A stretch of 35,900 bases of DNA from Catenaria anguillulae PL171 (Eukaryota > Blastocladiomycota > Blastocladiomycetes > Blastocladiales > Catenariaceae): assembly GCA_002102555.1 (NCBI GenBank), contig MCFL01000244.1, forward strand, positions 1 to 35,900, written 5' to 3'. The number at the start of each line of letters is the position of its first letter. Within the stretch, counting starts at the first letter, position 1. A program made the position numbers and the translations under genes. The notes under the pieces were generated by a model, which had not been told where the DNA came from, searched no databases, and saw nothing but the letters and a program-made list of their open reading frames with translations. Positions 20,669 through 31,123 of the stretch are shown here, piece by piece.

Positions 20669-21036
20669 ATGATGGACATTGGTAATATGGAAGCTGTTGC
20701 TTGCGCATTAAGTCTTGTCTGTTGTTGTTTGTGTGGCTGTTCTATTATCAACTCCATTCTCCTCCTTCCGAGCCTGGTTGCCCAACATCCTTTGGTGGGT
20801 GATGAAACGTCTATTGGTGAATTGAGCCAGCGAGCCACATGCAAAGTCACAGAATCTACTCCATTGTCCAGCAATGTCATCCAAAATTGGGGAGGTGAAA
20901 AGGGCCGAGTGAGGAGAGACAGAGAGGAGGGAGACAGTCAAGGGAAGAAAGGCACGATGCAGCAGAGCGGTCCTGGTGAACAGAGGACAAAACAAAACAA
21001 ACAGAGACAAAACAACGAGAAAGAAGGCAGAGGCAG
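20669..21036. other. Convergent intergenic region, purine-rich on plus
   Basis: From about 20885 to 21036 the plus strand is A/G-rich (many gagag and acaaaac runs), so the transcript of the minus-strand gene to the right is pyrimidine-rich just after its stop. The long open frames here are low-complexity. Confidence 0.45.
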
Positions 21037-21824
21037 TTACAGCGAAAGCAACATAATCGACAAAGCAAGCGCAAGCACGGCCATGACTGATGTGGCCGCT
21101 ACCTGTCCAGCACCCGACGCTCCCTGGGCCGATGCCGGGCACTTTTCGCCCCTCGTCTTCTCGGTCAGCTCGACCGCCGTGCGTGCCTCGACAAACGTCG
21201 AGCTGTTGGCCATGGCCTCGGGCAGGGACTTTGACTTTTCGAGCATATCCTTGAGCACGGGAAGCAACCGCGTGGTGCACTCTGAGCATGCCGTCTCTTG
21301 GTCCACGGCCTTCTTCTTGGTGGACCCGTGCACCACGCTCGCAAAGCAGTACTTCTCGGGCGGGTTGGCGTCCTTGAGGCACGCAGCCTTGCCCATGTTT
21401 TCGATGAGCATGGACCCATTGCGGATAACTTCCTTGAGTCCGTTAGGAATCTTGGGTCCACATTTTTGTTCAAAGTAGCCCAAGTTATAGTTCTTGTATG
21501 CAAACTGACAGGTGTCAGTGCACAAGCTTGCGCCCCACTTGGCGTGGTCGATTTGGTCGGCAGTAAGGAGGGCGTTGGCTTGGTCCAGGCATTTGCTGCC
21601 GACTTGGGCGTTTCTGTTTGCGGCGAGATAGGTGGGTGGGCAGGGACAAGAGTCAGACCGCACGGGTGGTGTGGCATGCGTCGCAAAGCACGGAGACATG
21701 TCACATACTGGGTAACACAGAGGGCAGCAACGAGCTCTTCAGATGGCTGTGCATGGGCGGCCGGTGCGGAGGCAGACAGGGCGATGAGAATGGCCAGGGC
21801 GGCGACAAGTGTAGACGATTGCAT
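21037..21824 (-). CDS. Secreted Cys-rich protein with C-terminal hydrophobic (GPI-type) tail
   Basis: Exons 21824-21709 and 21613-21037; a 95-nt GTATGT-ACAG intron; 230 residues. A clear signal peptide (MQSSTLVAALAILIALSASA... cleaved near AHAQ) is followed by a region with ten cysteines, including SLCTDTCQF and ACSECTTRLL. The C-terminus is small-residue rich (ASGAGQVAA) followed by a hydrophobic end (VMAVLALALSIMLLSL) with no basic tail, as expected for a GPI-attachment signal. The protein is probably exported to the cell surface or wall. I do not recognise the domain. It could be a structural wall protein or a small ligand-binding protein; no catalytic motif is visible. The intron choice is supported because it joins the signal peptide to the Cys-rich frame. 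Confidence 0.75.
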
Positions 21825-22361
21825 GATGGCGGACGTGGAACGGAGTCGGCGGAAACGGTGTGGTATTGGAAGCGTCTATTCACTGTATCTGTGAGTGCAT
21901 GGAGAAGAGTCTGGGTGTCGTGTCGAGAGAGGCAATTTCTCGCCGACTGATGCTGTCTCATGGCAAGGCTGGCCTCCCAGCGCCACCGAGTGCGCAAAAT
22001 ATTCTTGAAGGGCAACTCTCGACCAATGGTGCGATTGGCTTCTGCGCTCATGTGTTGTTCGTGGCTCAAACACTTCCAGAAGACATCGAGAACGTCTCTC
22101 ACTGCCTCCAAGCCAACACGCTGGATGGCGTGGACACATGTTGGCGGGCGAGAGGCAAACTGAATTGCCGAGCAGACATTTGATAGTATCGCATGGAGAA
22201 TGGAGAGGAGAGTGGATCCACACTGAAACAGTTGTATTGGAGCCGAAAGGTCTCACCGTCATCTTTGAATTGAGTCGCGTTTGCGAGATCACTCCTATCA
22301 CCCCAAGCTCCTCTCGTCTCGATTATTCTTGGTGTGTATGGTGGGGAAAAGCGAAACGGCG
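21825..22361. other. Intergenic region upstream of the secreted-protein gene
   Basis: This holds the promoter of the secreted-protein gene on the right side and reaches to the tRNA terminator. Open frames on both strands are short and without family signature. Nothing is recognised. Confidence 0.35.
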
Positions 22362-22368
22362 AAAAAAA
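22362..22368 (-). terminator. Pol III T-run downstream of tRNA-Ser
   Basis: A run of seven T on the minus strand begins 11 nt after the tRNA discriminator base, as expected for RNA polymerase III termination. Confidence 0.75.
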
Positions 22369-22378
22369 GAGAGAAAGA

Positions 22379-22461
22379 CGACGTGGACACGATTCGAACG
22401 TGCGAGCGCAGAGCGCAGCCGGTTAGTAGCCGGCCCCCTTGGACCACTCGGGCACCACGCC
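22379..22461 (-). tRNA. tRNA-Ser with anticodon ACT
   Basis: The 83-nt minus-strand gene folds as a class II tRNA. The acceptor arms are GGCGTGG/CCACGTC (one G-T pair) with discriminator G. The D-arm has CCC/GGG around GAGTGG. The anticodon stem is GCCGG/CCGGC with loop CTACTAA. A long variable arm has GCGC pairs around TCT, and the T-arm is GCACG-TTCGAAT-CGTGT. The variable arm and G73 mark it as tRNA-Ser. The loop places ACT at positions 34-36, where the usual Ser tRNA for AGY codons has GCT. The body resembles standard tRNA-Ser(GCT). No intron and no encoded CCA. The B box is intact; the A box (TGCCCGAGTGG) differs from consensus at one base. It could be a diverged copy or carry a single-base error. 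Confidence 0.88.
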
Positions 22462-22673
22462 TGTTATGGTGGGGCAGCTGGGTCATATTTGTATGCCCGT
22501 CCAGAGTCACCCGGTACGAGCGCAACCCTTGTAGCAAGACGGCCAACATGGCTGACAAAATTCCCGCGATGGACTGTGGAGCTGGCGGGCTGATGACACT
22601 TGAGATCGACTGGATGTACTGATGATGTTGTTTGCAACCAATATCACAAAGAAGAAACACTCAGCGGCACGTT

Positions 22674-25600
22674 TTACTTGCCACCTCCACCATTAGCCGA
22701 CGACGACTCACCCATCAACCACTCGGCATCCACCTGCGGCAGCGTCCACATTGTCATATCCAGCTCATCTTCACCATTTTCCGCGAGCTGCTCGACCTCC
22801 ATGGCCGCGGGTGCAACAACATGATCGCCCACTCCCTTGTCCTTGCCCATGATGTCATTGTCCATGGCACCTTGCCCCATTGCCTGCGCATCCAGCAGCT
22901 CTGGCGGCAGTGTACTCCACGCCCACCGCGCGCGCTTACGTTCCTCAAGTCTTTCAACGTCCTCGTTTCGGCCGCGACCTGCCAAAACCGCCGCCTTCCT
23001 CTTCTTACCAATCGCCGGACTCTCAGGCACTGTCGGCGCCCTCGTACTCGGCTGCGGCACGAACGTGGGACCCTGCAAAATTTCGCTGGGCGCGCGGCGC
23101 GCCTTGTGCACGAGATCCCTGCGCAATTCGCGGATAAAGTGCTTCAATGCGCGCTCGCGCTCGGCCGCCTCACGTTGCGCCTGTAGCTCTTCAAGCGCAC
23201 GATGCTGGGCTACGCGCTCATCAAACTCACGTCGCTGCTCGGCACGGTCCTCGGTGTGCAGGTGCGGGGCGAGGTCGGGCATGGTGGGTGGTTTGTCCGA
23301 GTGGGCTACGGGGAACTCGGTGTAGGTGGACAATGGGACAGGGCGTGCGCGGAACTCGGGCACTTGGATCGGGGCCGGTTCGTGCGGACCGGTGCCGACG
23401 CGTGTGTCGGTGCGGAGCGTAAAGGGTTTGGGTTCGGTCAGGGGCTTGGTTGAGTGAATCTAACGGATGTATGCAGCGTCAGGTCACAGGTTCCCTCAAA
23501 CGGGCTCGATGGATTGGACGAACCTCGGGTACAATAGGCTTGGATACAACCACTGCCTTGGGCAACGGCTGCGCGCGAAACTCGCGCTTCTTTTGCATTT
23601 CTTCCTCTTCACGCTGCAACCGCTTCTCAAGCTCTTGCCGCTTGCTTGCAGCAAATGCCTCGCCCGGCAAATGGAATGGTTCGATCTGTGTTGGCTTGCC
23701 GTCGCTCTTGGACGCCTTGGCAGACGCTGACGGCGTGGGTGATGGAGGCGCCGGCCGCTTGGAGTTGACCTTTGTAATGGCCGGTGAGTGAGGGGCCGTG
23801 GGCTGGAAGGGTTTCCGTTCGGGAACGCCAAGTGGGCGATCGGTTTGGAAAATCTGCAGACAAAACCCGGGCAAACGAAACGAGAAAAAGTTAGTTTGAT
23901 GCCAGGTTGTGGAGGTAGCGTCACGGGCTAACAAGTGTACCTTGCGGTCAAGAGGCCGTGCCTTGAACTGTTCCTTCTTCATCTGCTGGACCAACAGTTC
24001 CTCTCGCTCGGCTGCACTCATGGTCGACAACGGCTGCTTGCGCAAGTGCTTGGTGCGCAGCATGGGCGACTGGGGAATTGTAACGCCTGGCGGACGGTGT
24101 TGAGGTACACGAATCCGCGGTTGGCGAGTAGATCCTGCGGCGCCCGCACGGGTCATGGCATGGGATTTATTCTTGAAACGAGGAGGGGTGGCCATGAACT
24201 GTTGGATGCGTTCGGCCATGGGCACGTAAGGAGTACAGGGAGGGTTTGTACGCACCAAACTCGCAACAGTCGGGGCCATGATGGTTGGGCGGAGCGGACG
24301 ACGGATTTTGATGGACTATAAAGCAGCCATGTAGCATGGTGTCAGGTAAAACTCAGAGATTGGCAGAAGAGAACAAACAGTGCGTACCTTGTGCCGGCGA
24401 ATCGCTGGCGACGACACAACACGCAAAGGAGCACGCTGGCGCTTCATGAAACTGAACTCCTCTGGCTTTGTGAGCCGAGTAGCGATCGATTCCTTTTGCT
24501 TCTTTGCCTTGGTGCCCGACCTCACTCCGGGGGCCGCTGTGCGAGGAGCAGCAGCCGACGAGCCTTGATCAACCTGCATGAAATCCTCTTCGATGTCGCC
24601 AGCGTCCTCGCGCTCAGTGTCGCTCTCGCTCCCACTATCAACATCAATGACATCTTGAGCAGGCTTGCGAACAGAGTACAGAATGGTTTCGGTTGTTGCG
24701 ATTTTCGGAAACACGGGTACGGTCGACGTTGGCGTTTGCATCCAGTGAAAGCTTGTTGCCGCGCCGCCGGGCGTCGCTGGCGGTCCAGTGACAGCTAGAG
24801 CCTTGCTGGAGGAAGCCTGGGCCGGCGTAGCGGGATCTCCTTGAGGGACAGGGCCGTTTTGCGGAAGAGGGGAAGGAGGCAGGCCGCGGATCGGGGTCAG
24901 TTGTGGCATACCGCCAAGCGCATCAGGATCGGGGTAGACTACAAACACGGCGGATGGACGGCTGCGAGTTTGAATTTGGACTAGGTCAGTTGTGCAACGA
25001 ATGTGGCGCATGGTGCCAAGGACCGCGTACCGGGCACCAGGTGTCTTTTTCACGTTGATGGATTTGCGAGTCGACCTCGAGGGTGTTGCAAATCGGGAGG
25101 GGGTCGAGCGAATCGTTGATTTGGAAGGTGTGGATAGAGAAGCAATAGGATCCATGACCACTTCGTCGGTATCGACAAAATCGGAATCGGAATAATCGGT
25201 CAAAGAGTCGGCTGAATCGGTGCCCTTGTCGACTTGGTCGTCGTCAGACAAGTCGGCGAGCAAGCAGTTGGCAATTTCCTCGTTGGTGTATTCAGGGCCA
25301 AAGGAAATGAATTCCATGGGCTTTTCGCTGGGGTCGTCGGTGCATTTGACTATTGAAACATGTGCATTGATTGAGCATCATCGCTGAAGTGTCGTTGACA
25401 AGGGCAGGCAAGGGACGGCCATAATGTCGTACCAAAGTACTTTGTGATGGACGGTGTTTCAGCAAAGGCGGCAATAACATGGGTCCTCTGCGGGGTGGCA
25501 AAAGGAGTTGCCGCTGGTCGTGGGGTTGGCGGCGGCATTGTGGATCGCGCCGGTGTGGCAGGCGGGGCTGCGATCACAGCGACCTCTGACTTGACTGTGG

Positions 25601-25838
25601 GAGAGACTGTCGATGTGGCATCCGGATCCCGAGGGGGGTAATCCTTGGGTGGAGGGTTGTCGAACACATTGTCGCCCTCTTGGCCAATACTGGCAAGGTC
25701 AAACCACTTTGGGGCATCAAATTCCCACTCGAGGTCCAGCTCGGCCTGTGTCCTTGGGCCGCGGACGACGGGCGACGGGGCAGCGAAATAGGCCGCATGA
25801 TCGGGCAGCGAACTGGCAGGGGTACTCGGAGGATCCAT
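22674..25838 (-). CDS. TPX2: TPX2-like spindle assembly factor
   Basis: Six exons: 25838-25433, 25349-25031, 24961-24388, 24315-23941, 23853-23524 and 23459-22674. Introns are 83, 69, 72, 87 and 64 nt, and all phases close to 929 residues. Near the N-terminus (residues 37-47), WEFDAPKWFDL matches the 'YxxDAPxxFxxF' element by which TPX2 binds and activates Aurora A. The middle part is acidic and Ser/Pro-rich with LTKPEEFSFMKRQRAP, then the recurring TPX2 elements FKARPLDRK, EFRAQPLPK, PLTEPKPFTLRT and EFRARPVPLSTY. The C-terminus is a charged helix (DRAEQRREFDERVAQHRA...). Known role: Ran-regulated microtubule nucleation and Aurora A activation at the spindle. The junction between exons 5 and 6 is the least certain; GTTCGT...GTTAG was chosen because it joins KPIVPE to IHSTKPLTEPK. 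The gene is divergent from the membrane-protein gene on its 5' side. Confidence 0.85.
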
Positions 25839-26572
25839 GGCGGTTGGCGGAAAATGCAGTGTGTCCTTGATTGATTGAGTTGGAGCACCGTGGACCACGA
25901 ATCGGGAAATTGGCGAAGTGCGCCCGCCTGGTGACATGTCAAAACATTGTCGGATCAATCATCGCAGTGCTGTGAGATGCGATCAGCAGCCACTGGCAGC
26001 AAGGCCCGCCGATCCAACGCGTGCCGCATTTCCCAACTTGTCTGCAAGATATGTTTACTCGTGTGCATTCCTATACATCTTTACTGCCGCGTGTCAAAAA
26101 ACTCACAACGTGTTGCGCTTGCGCCTGCACGCAGTTTCCCTCGCAACCTCCCTCGCTTCTCAATCTCTGTCACGCATGCATTCGAGCACCTGGAATCCAC
26201 ATGTCCCTCACTCCAGCTGAACTGTCAGAAATGGACAGTGGCTTGGGTCATCCCAGCCCGAGGCTCCTTCATGAATGAACCTCGAGGCATCGCTCAACGA
26301 TGAAGTAATCACACCATTACTGCCGAGACCCCCGGTACGTACATTCTCTAACAGCTGACTGGGCAGGGGTGGGAGACGCCCCTCACCATTCCGCACGCAC
26401 ATCCGCTCCGTTTAGGACGCCTTGTGCCCACGGTCCTGTTCGATTACGATTTCGGACAATCAACCCATGTATATCTTTCTGAGCGTTGACCGCTCCCACT
26501 CACTGCATCGCCATCCTCCTCAAGTCCATCGTTCCACCATCATCCCCATCCGTCACCATCGGCTGTGCCGCC
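25839..26572. other. Divergent intergenic region (TPX2 / membrane protein)
   Basis: This holds promoters for both neighbours. A small open frame (26201-26278) starting MSLTPAELSEMDSG ends before the plus-strand gene and could be an upstream ORF. A GTACGT donor at 26335 followed by GGGCAG (ending 26366) would be a very short leader intron. An upstream exon carrying a signal peptide for the next gene may be hidden here; ATG 26467 with MYIFLS is one candidate. Confidence 0.35.
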
Positions 26573-28631
26573 ATGTCCTCCAACCAACCACCATGCCCCG
26601 TCCCTTTTGATGGTCCACCCACATCACTCGCTGGCCTCGTTGAACGGTTTTTCCGGCGATGCGTTGAAGACCTGACTCGCGTCAATGCCCCAAAGCAATC
26701 GAAATGCTCGGCTGGGCTCCGAGACTCCCTCGCTCGGTTTGGCATCCAACTCCAGTCAGCCCCTCCTGTCAATTTGGAAGGCTGTCTTGTCGCGCAAAGC
26801 AATTCTGTTTCTCGGCTTGAAGGGACAGAGCAGCAAGGACCGCGCCCACCAAGCAACTCCACCGAGCCCGATTTCCCCCTTTGGCTGTGTCCTGGCCACA
26901 TTCGACCAGGCCAAATCACTCGATTTCCAACGTCGCCGGATCTCATCTATGTTGACATTGACGGGCAGGAAACCATCTTCTTTCGCAATGCCTCAAATCC
27001 TTGCGCGAACCAAGACCAGCTGTGCCCGAACCGAGGCCGTCTCGGTCGGTTGTTTGATCTGCCAAAGTCGAACGATGCTCAATTCTCAGTGTACCTCCAT
27101 GGATGCCTGACGTTGGGAGACCAACGGCGGTGTGGCTATCTGGACCTGCGCCTCCCACCAACCAGTTCGAGGGACCGGTTCCGACTCGATTCAATCCGAC
27201 AGGGTGTCACTTGCCCCGGTGGCAAGGTATTGCTGGACAATGCGCTTCAACTCTTTCCCGTATCAGCTTCGTCATCCTCTTTTTCTTCAAGTACAATATC
27301 AACGACAACTTCGGTCACGTCTATTTCGACAACGACATCACGGCCCCCTGGCGGCACGGCACCATCGTCCACGGGAACTATTACTACAAACCCAGGAGCG
27401 AGCTCCTCATCGTCACAGACGCAGCGTTCAACCACAACGACTACGCGCACAACGGCAACGCGCACAATTGGTCCTCCACTTCCGGTCCCATCTCCGCCTG
27501 GTGCCGTGGTTGGTGCCCCCGAAAACGAAGCGACAGCAACGATTCCTCCACCCCCGCCCTCTTCTTCCAATGGTCTCGAGGAGGGAGGCACTGAAGGCAT
27601 CGCGCCCTCATCCATTGCCCTCATCTTCTTATCGATTGTTGCGGCACTTGGGGTCCGTTTCTATGGTTCGCTGTGACGTTTTGCTTTGTGAGCTGTATAG
27701 TCTAACCGTTCACCCAAAACAACCCTAGATGTCGGTCGTCGTCGCGAACTTTCTTCGACAACGAAAGAAGCGTGCCACCGCGGCCGCCCGCCGCGAATCT
27801 GTCATGTCCTTTTCCAGTGCCGAACCGCCGACCCCTCCTACACTCCCGCCGCCACTGCCTGCCCTTCAACACTTGAACCTCAGCCGCAAGAGCAGCGCAA
27901 ATAGCGACGAGATTCTGTCTGGAATCCCGGTCCCTGGTGATCAGCGCATTACTCCGGTCAATCTCATGCGCTCAATTCCCAGCGCGACATTTGGCCCCGG
28001 CGGCAGCGGCACGCTCAACCCCGCAAGCATGACGCTGGGCCGGCACTCGGTCAAGAGTGGTGGGTTTGAGCGCGTTGACGGCGTCGAATACATTCACATC
28101 AGCTCGCTCGTGACTGCCGACGAGATTGCGCGTGCGCCCGACGAGCCCTTGCAGCAGATTGTTGACAGCTTCGAGTCCATTTTTATGCAGCTCGAAGCAC
28201 ATGCACGCGCAGAGATTGCGTCAGATCCCTCGTCGCCCGCTTCGTCCAATGTGCGCACGTCGCATGCCCTCGAGACGGTCCAGGTGTTGAGGGACAAGCG
28301 GGCTGAACGACTGATTATGGCCACATCGTCGCTTTTGGCAAAGGCCACTGGTCGGCCCGTGGTGCCTGGATCCATCCCGGATGGGCTTGGCGCAAAGTTT
28401 TTGGGCGTGTTGACCGCCATGGCAAAGTATGACCACCAGAGTATCCTGTTTACGGTCGACAAGGACGAGCGTTTGAGCGATCATACACGCACAGCAAGGG
28501 TGTATCATATCATGGGCGACGTTCCACGGCCGACCGTGGTTGCTGCAACCGTCATGCCTGGGTGGATGCGATCCGATGGTGAAGTCATGGTTGCTGTGCG
28601 GGTCGCAGCGGCCTCGACTGACGATGGGTGA
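26573..28631 (+). CDS. Type I single-pass membrane protein with Ser/Thr stalk and unknown cytoplasmic domain
   Basis: Exons 26573-27652 and 27729-28631, with a 76-nt GTCCGT...CCTAG intron; 660 residues as modelled. The outer part (about 230 residues) has some eleven cysteines, for example NPCANQDQLCPN and HGCLTLGDQRRCGY. It is followed by a Ser/Thr/Pro stalk of about 110 residues, then a helix interrupted by the intron: SSIALIFLSIVAALG joins MSVVVANFLRQRKKR. This gives one uninterrupted membrane helix with a basic stop-transfer on the inside. The cytoplasmic part starts Ser/Pro-rich and ends in a folded-looking domain (FERVDGVEYIHISSLV..., PGSIPDGLGAKFLGVL..., AKYDHQSILFTVDKDE). I recognise no family. 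The layout suggests a surface sensor or adhesion protein. No signal peptide follows the ATG at 26573, so a first exon upstream is likely missing from this model. Confidence 0.65.
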
Positions 28632-28778
28632 TGGCAGTTGATGTCTGGGACATTTTCGTGCATGCCGTCTTTGTATCCATATCCGTACATGAATCCGTTA
28701 TGTATTCTGTCAAGAAGTCTCCTTGCTTTCTTAGTTGGCCTCGTTTGTGCTCATGCGTGAGCGGCTGCACCCTCCGGT

Positions 28779-28834
<56 letters not shown>

Positions 28835-28950
28835 CACAGAGAGAACAAACACAACGATAAAATGGGGAGCTTGATGTCCATAAGAATAGATGTGTACGCA
28901 TAGCAGGATACTCGGAGAGGCAGAAACACTGAGACCAATCACGTTCGGAG
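28632..28950. other. Convergent intergenic region with A52 tract
   Basis: The 3' ends of the membrane-protein gene (+) and the coiled-coil gene (-) face each other here. The region is dominated by the A52 homopolymer at 28780-28831. No gene is seen. Confidence 0.5.
28780..28831 (+). repeat. A52 homopolymer (T52 on the minus strand)
   Basis: An uninterrupted run of 52 A, 120 nt beyond the stop of the minus-strand coiled-coil gene, where it would be transcribed as U52. No retroposed sequence or target-site duplication is visible beside it. The real length is uncertain because such runs are hard to sequence. Confidence 0.85.
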
Positions 28951-30822
28951 TTATGACCCTTGAAATCCGTTGGTATGAGAGCCCAATGCCCGTTTCCTTT
29001 CCATAATCTTGTCGTCCAAACCCAGGACAGCGCTCCATCCGACACCATCAAGCATGTTCGACCTGCAAACATGCGATTGAATGTGAGTGGCAACTGGATA
29101 AAAGAGGGAAAGAAGCAAGATGCGTACCTTTCCCTGACAACCTGCTCCACGTCTACCGCCCTTTCCAATCCCTGCAAGACCTGCCCGGCCATCTTGCTCT
29201 GCTCCTGATTTGCCTTTTGGATCTCATGGACGCCCCGCGTCCACTGACCCTTGAGTCGTTCCATGACCTGCTCCACCGATCCGTCAAGCGCGCCATCAAC
29301 ACCCGTGGCCGCCGCCGCGGCACGAATGCGTGCATCGATGTGATCTAAAGCTCGCTGCACCCCGACGTGCTCCTCCCGCCGTTCTCTCGCGGCAACCCAC
29401 TTGTGCATGGCATCTTGGATCGAGACATCGGCAAACTCGGCACGTCCGCTGCCTGCGAGACACACGTCCATTGGCGGCATTTGCTTGAGCGCCGACATGT
29501 CGGGCGCTTCGGGCTCGAGCTGGTTGACGTGCGCGGCGGCTTGCACAAAGCCGGCAGCGATATCGGCAAGTGGCATGTTTGCTTGTTGCATCACCGACGC
29601 GAGAGCGGCGGCAAAGTTGCTGGGACTTGTCCCTGGATTGGTGAGTGATTCCACGAGCGCGGCGTGAATGCCGGCAGCAGTGTTGAGGTCGGCCGTCTGC
29701 GATTCGAGCGCGGCAAGTAGCAAGTGATCGTTGGATTCAAGCTCAACAAGCTCTTCGTTGGCCACGCGTGAGTCCGCAGTGAGGGTTTCGAGTTGGCTGG
29801 CCAAGTGGACGTAAACAGCATGCTCTGCTGCAGATTCGGCCGATGAGATGATGGCTGCACATGCTTCGGGCTCGTCGGTACTCGAAGTGCGCAGTTGAGT
29901 AACGAGCTCCCGAATTTCAGCGGCGAGCGCATCCCGCTGTTCAGTTTGTACGGCGAGTTGCGAGGCGAGATCGAGGTGAGATTCAAGGACAGTGTTGAGG
30001 GTTTCGGTGAATGATCCCTGCAACAGTGGGGCTTTGGTTTCGTCCTTGTGGGCGGTCGTCGAACCCGACGGCGATGCAGGAAGTGAGTCAAGCAGGAGTG
30101 AGACCAGGTGCTTTGGACCAATCCGTCGTGTGAGGCTAAAGGACACATCTGAGAGCACTGATGTCGCTTCTGAGGGCGGGAGGCTGCCGGTAGCGGCCAA
30201 GTGCGCGACGGCTGTTTCGGCTGCGTTCAGCAGCGAGTTGTAGGCAATGCGATCATCGACTCTGAATCGATCGCAACACATATTAATTAGGTCGCCAAGT
30301 CGCCATAGGCAGCTCGAAATGAAATGTTATGAATGGTTGCGTACCCTATCGGAACGGAAGACGTGACATGGTCAAGAAAATCCGTCAAGACCATAGTTGT
30401 TGACTTGGTGTCTTTGGAACTGTCGCTTGCTGCCTGTTCGAGCTTGGCTAGAGCCGCTTCTTGCAATAGGTGCACTTGCTCGGCAGAAAGCTGCTTGCTA
30501 ACATCCGAGTCTATGAGAGGGGCAATGCCGCCGCGTCAGGGGATTATCAGCCCAAGTGATGAGGAAATCGATTGAACGAACGAGCTTGCTTGACTTTGTC
30601 GTTCAGTTCAGCGACTTGACCGACCAGGACATCCACACTGGAAATCAACTCCTCTATGACCTTGTCACTGTCAATGGTCATCTCGTGCTGAAGCTTGGCG
30701 GCGCCCTTGGTCGCCTTACCACTACTGCTGCCACCAAGCGAGGCTGCCGCTCCCGGCCCTGGCCCGTATGGCGCTGATCGGCCTGACGGTTGACGCTGGG
30801 ATAATGTGCGGTCCTTGGGCAT
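28951..30822 (-). CDS. Coiled-coil protein of unknown function
   Basis: Exons 30822-30582, 30510-30345, 30261-29128 and 29062-28951; introns of 71, 83 and 65 nt, all GT-AG; phases close exactly to 550 residues. The N-terminal 45 residues are basic, Gly/Ser/Pro-rich and probably disordered. From about residue 50 the protein is almost wholly helical with heptads (VIEELISSVDVLVGQVAELN, LDLASQLAVQTEQRDALAAE). It is Ala/Leu/Glu-rich, with a short more conserved-looking C-terminus (SNMLDGVGWSAVLGLDD). I do not recognise it. The size and architecture would suit a structural subunit of a microtubule or tethering complex, for example an augmin-type subunit, but no motif proves that. Confidence 0.8.
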
Positions 30823-31123
30823 CGTTGCCGGTGTGGATCATGAATAAATGATGGTTGCTCTGGGTTTCATTGGCTCTGGATCCATAGCAGCCCGTCATGA
30901 ATGGCGGAGTTTGCGTCCGCGGCCGTCTGTTGTGATCACGACAAGTGAAGGAGACGCGGCTGCCATGAGCGGGCCAGTCACGCTAGAATCGGAATCTATT
31001 CAAAATGAAGTGGAAGAGCGACATCATAGCACTAGTGTATCTTCCTCCCACCAAGACTGCACTCCCCTGACCCGTGGCTTGATGCGTTTGTCAGACTTGC
31101 CCTTCCTCAATGCGCTGCCGCGC
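30823..31123. other. Intergenic region upstream of the coiled-coil gene
   Basis: This short region lies between the 5' end of the coiled-coil gene (-) and the 3' end of the next minus-strand gene. It holds the promoter of the former. No RNA gene or repeat is seen. Confidence 0.4.

Noticed and set aside
24992-25195. Plus-strand open frames within the TPX2 gene
   Set aside because: Shadow frames. The minus-strand exons close in phase with TPX2 motifs.
26201-26278. Small frame MSLTPAELSEMDSG... as an independent gene
   Set aside because: Only 25 codons, no family signature. At most an upstream ORF.
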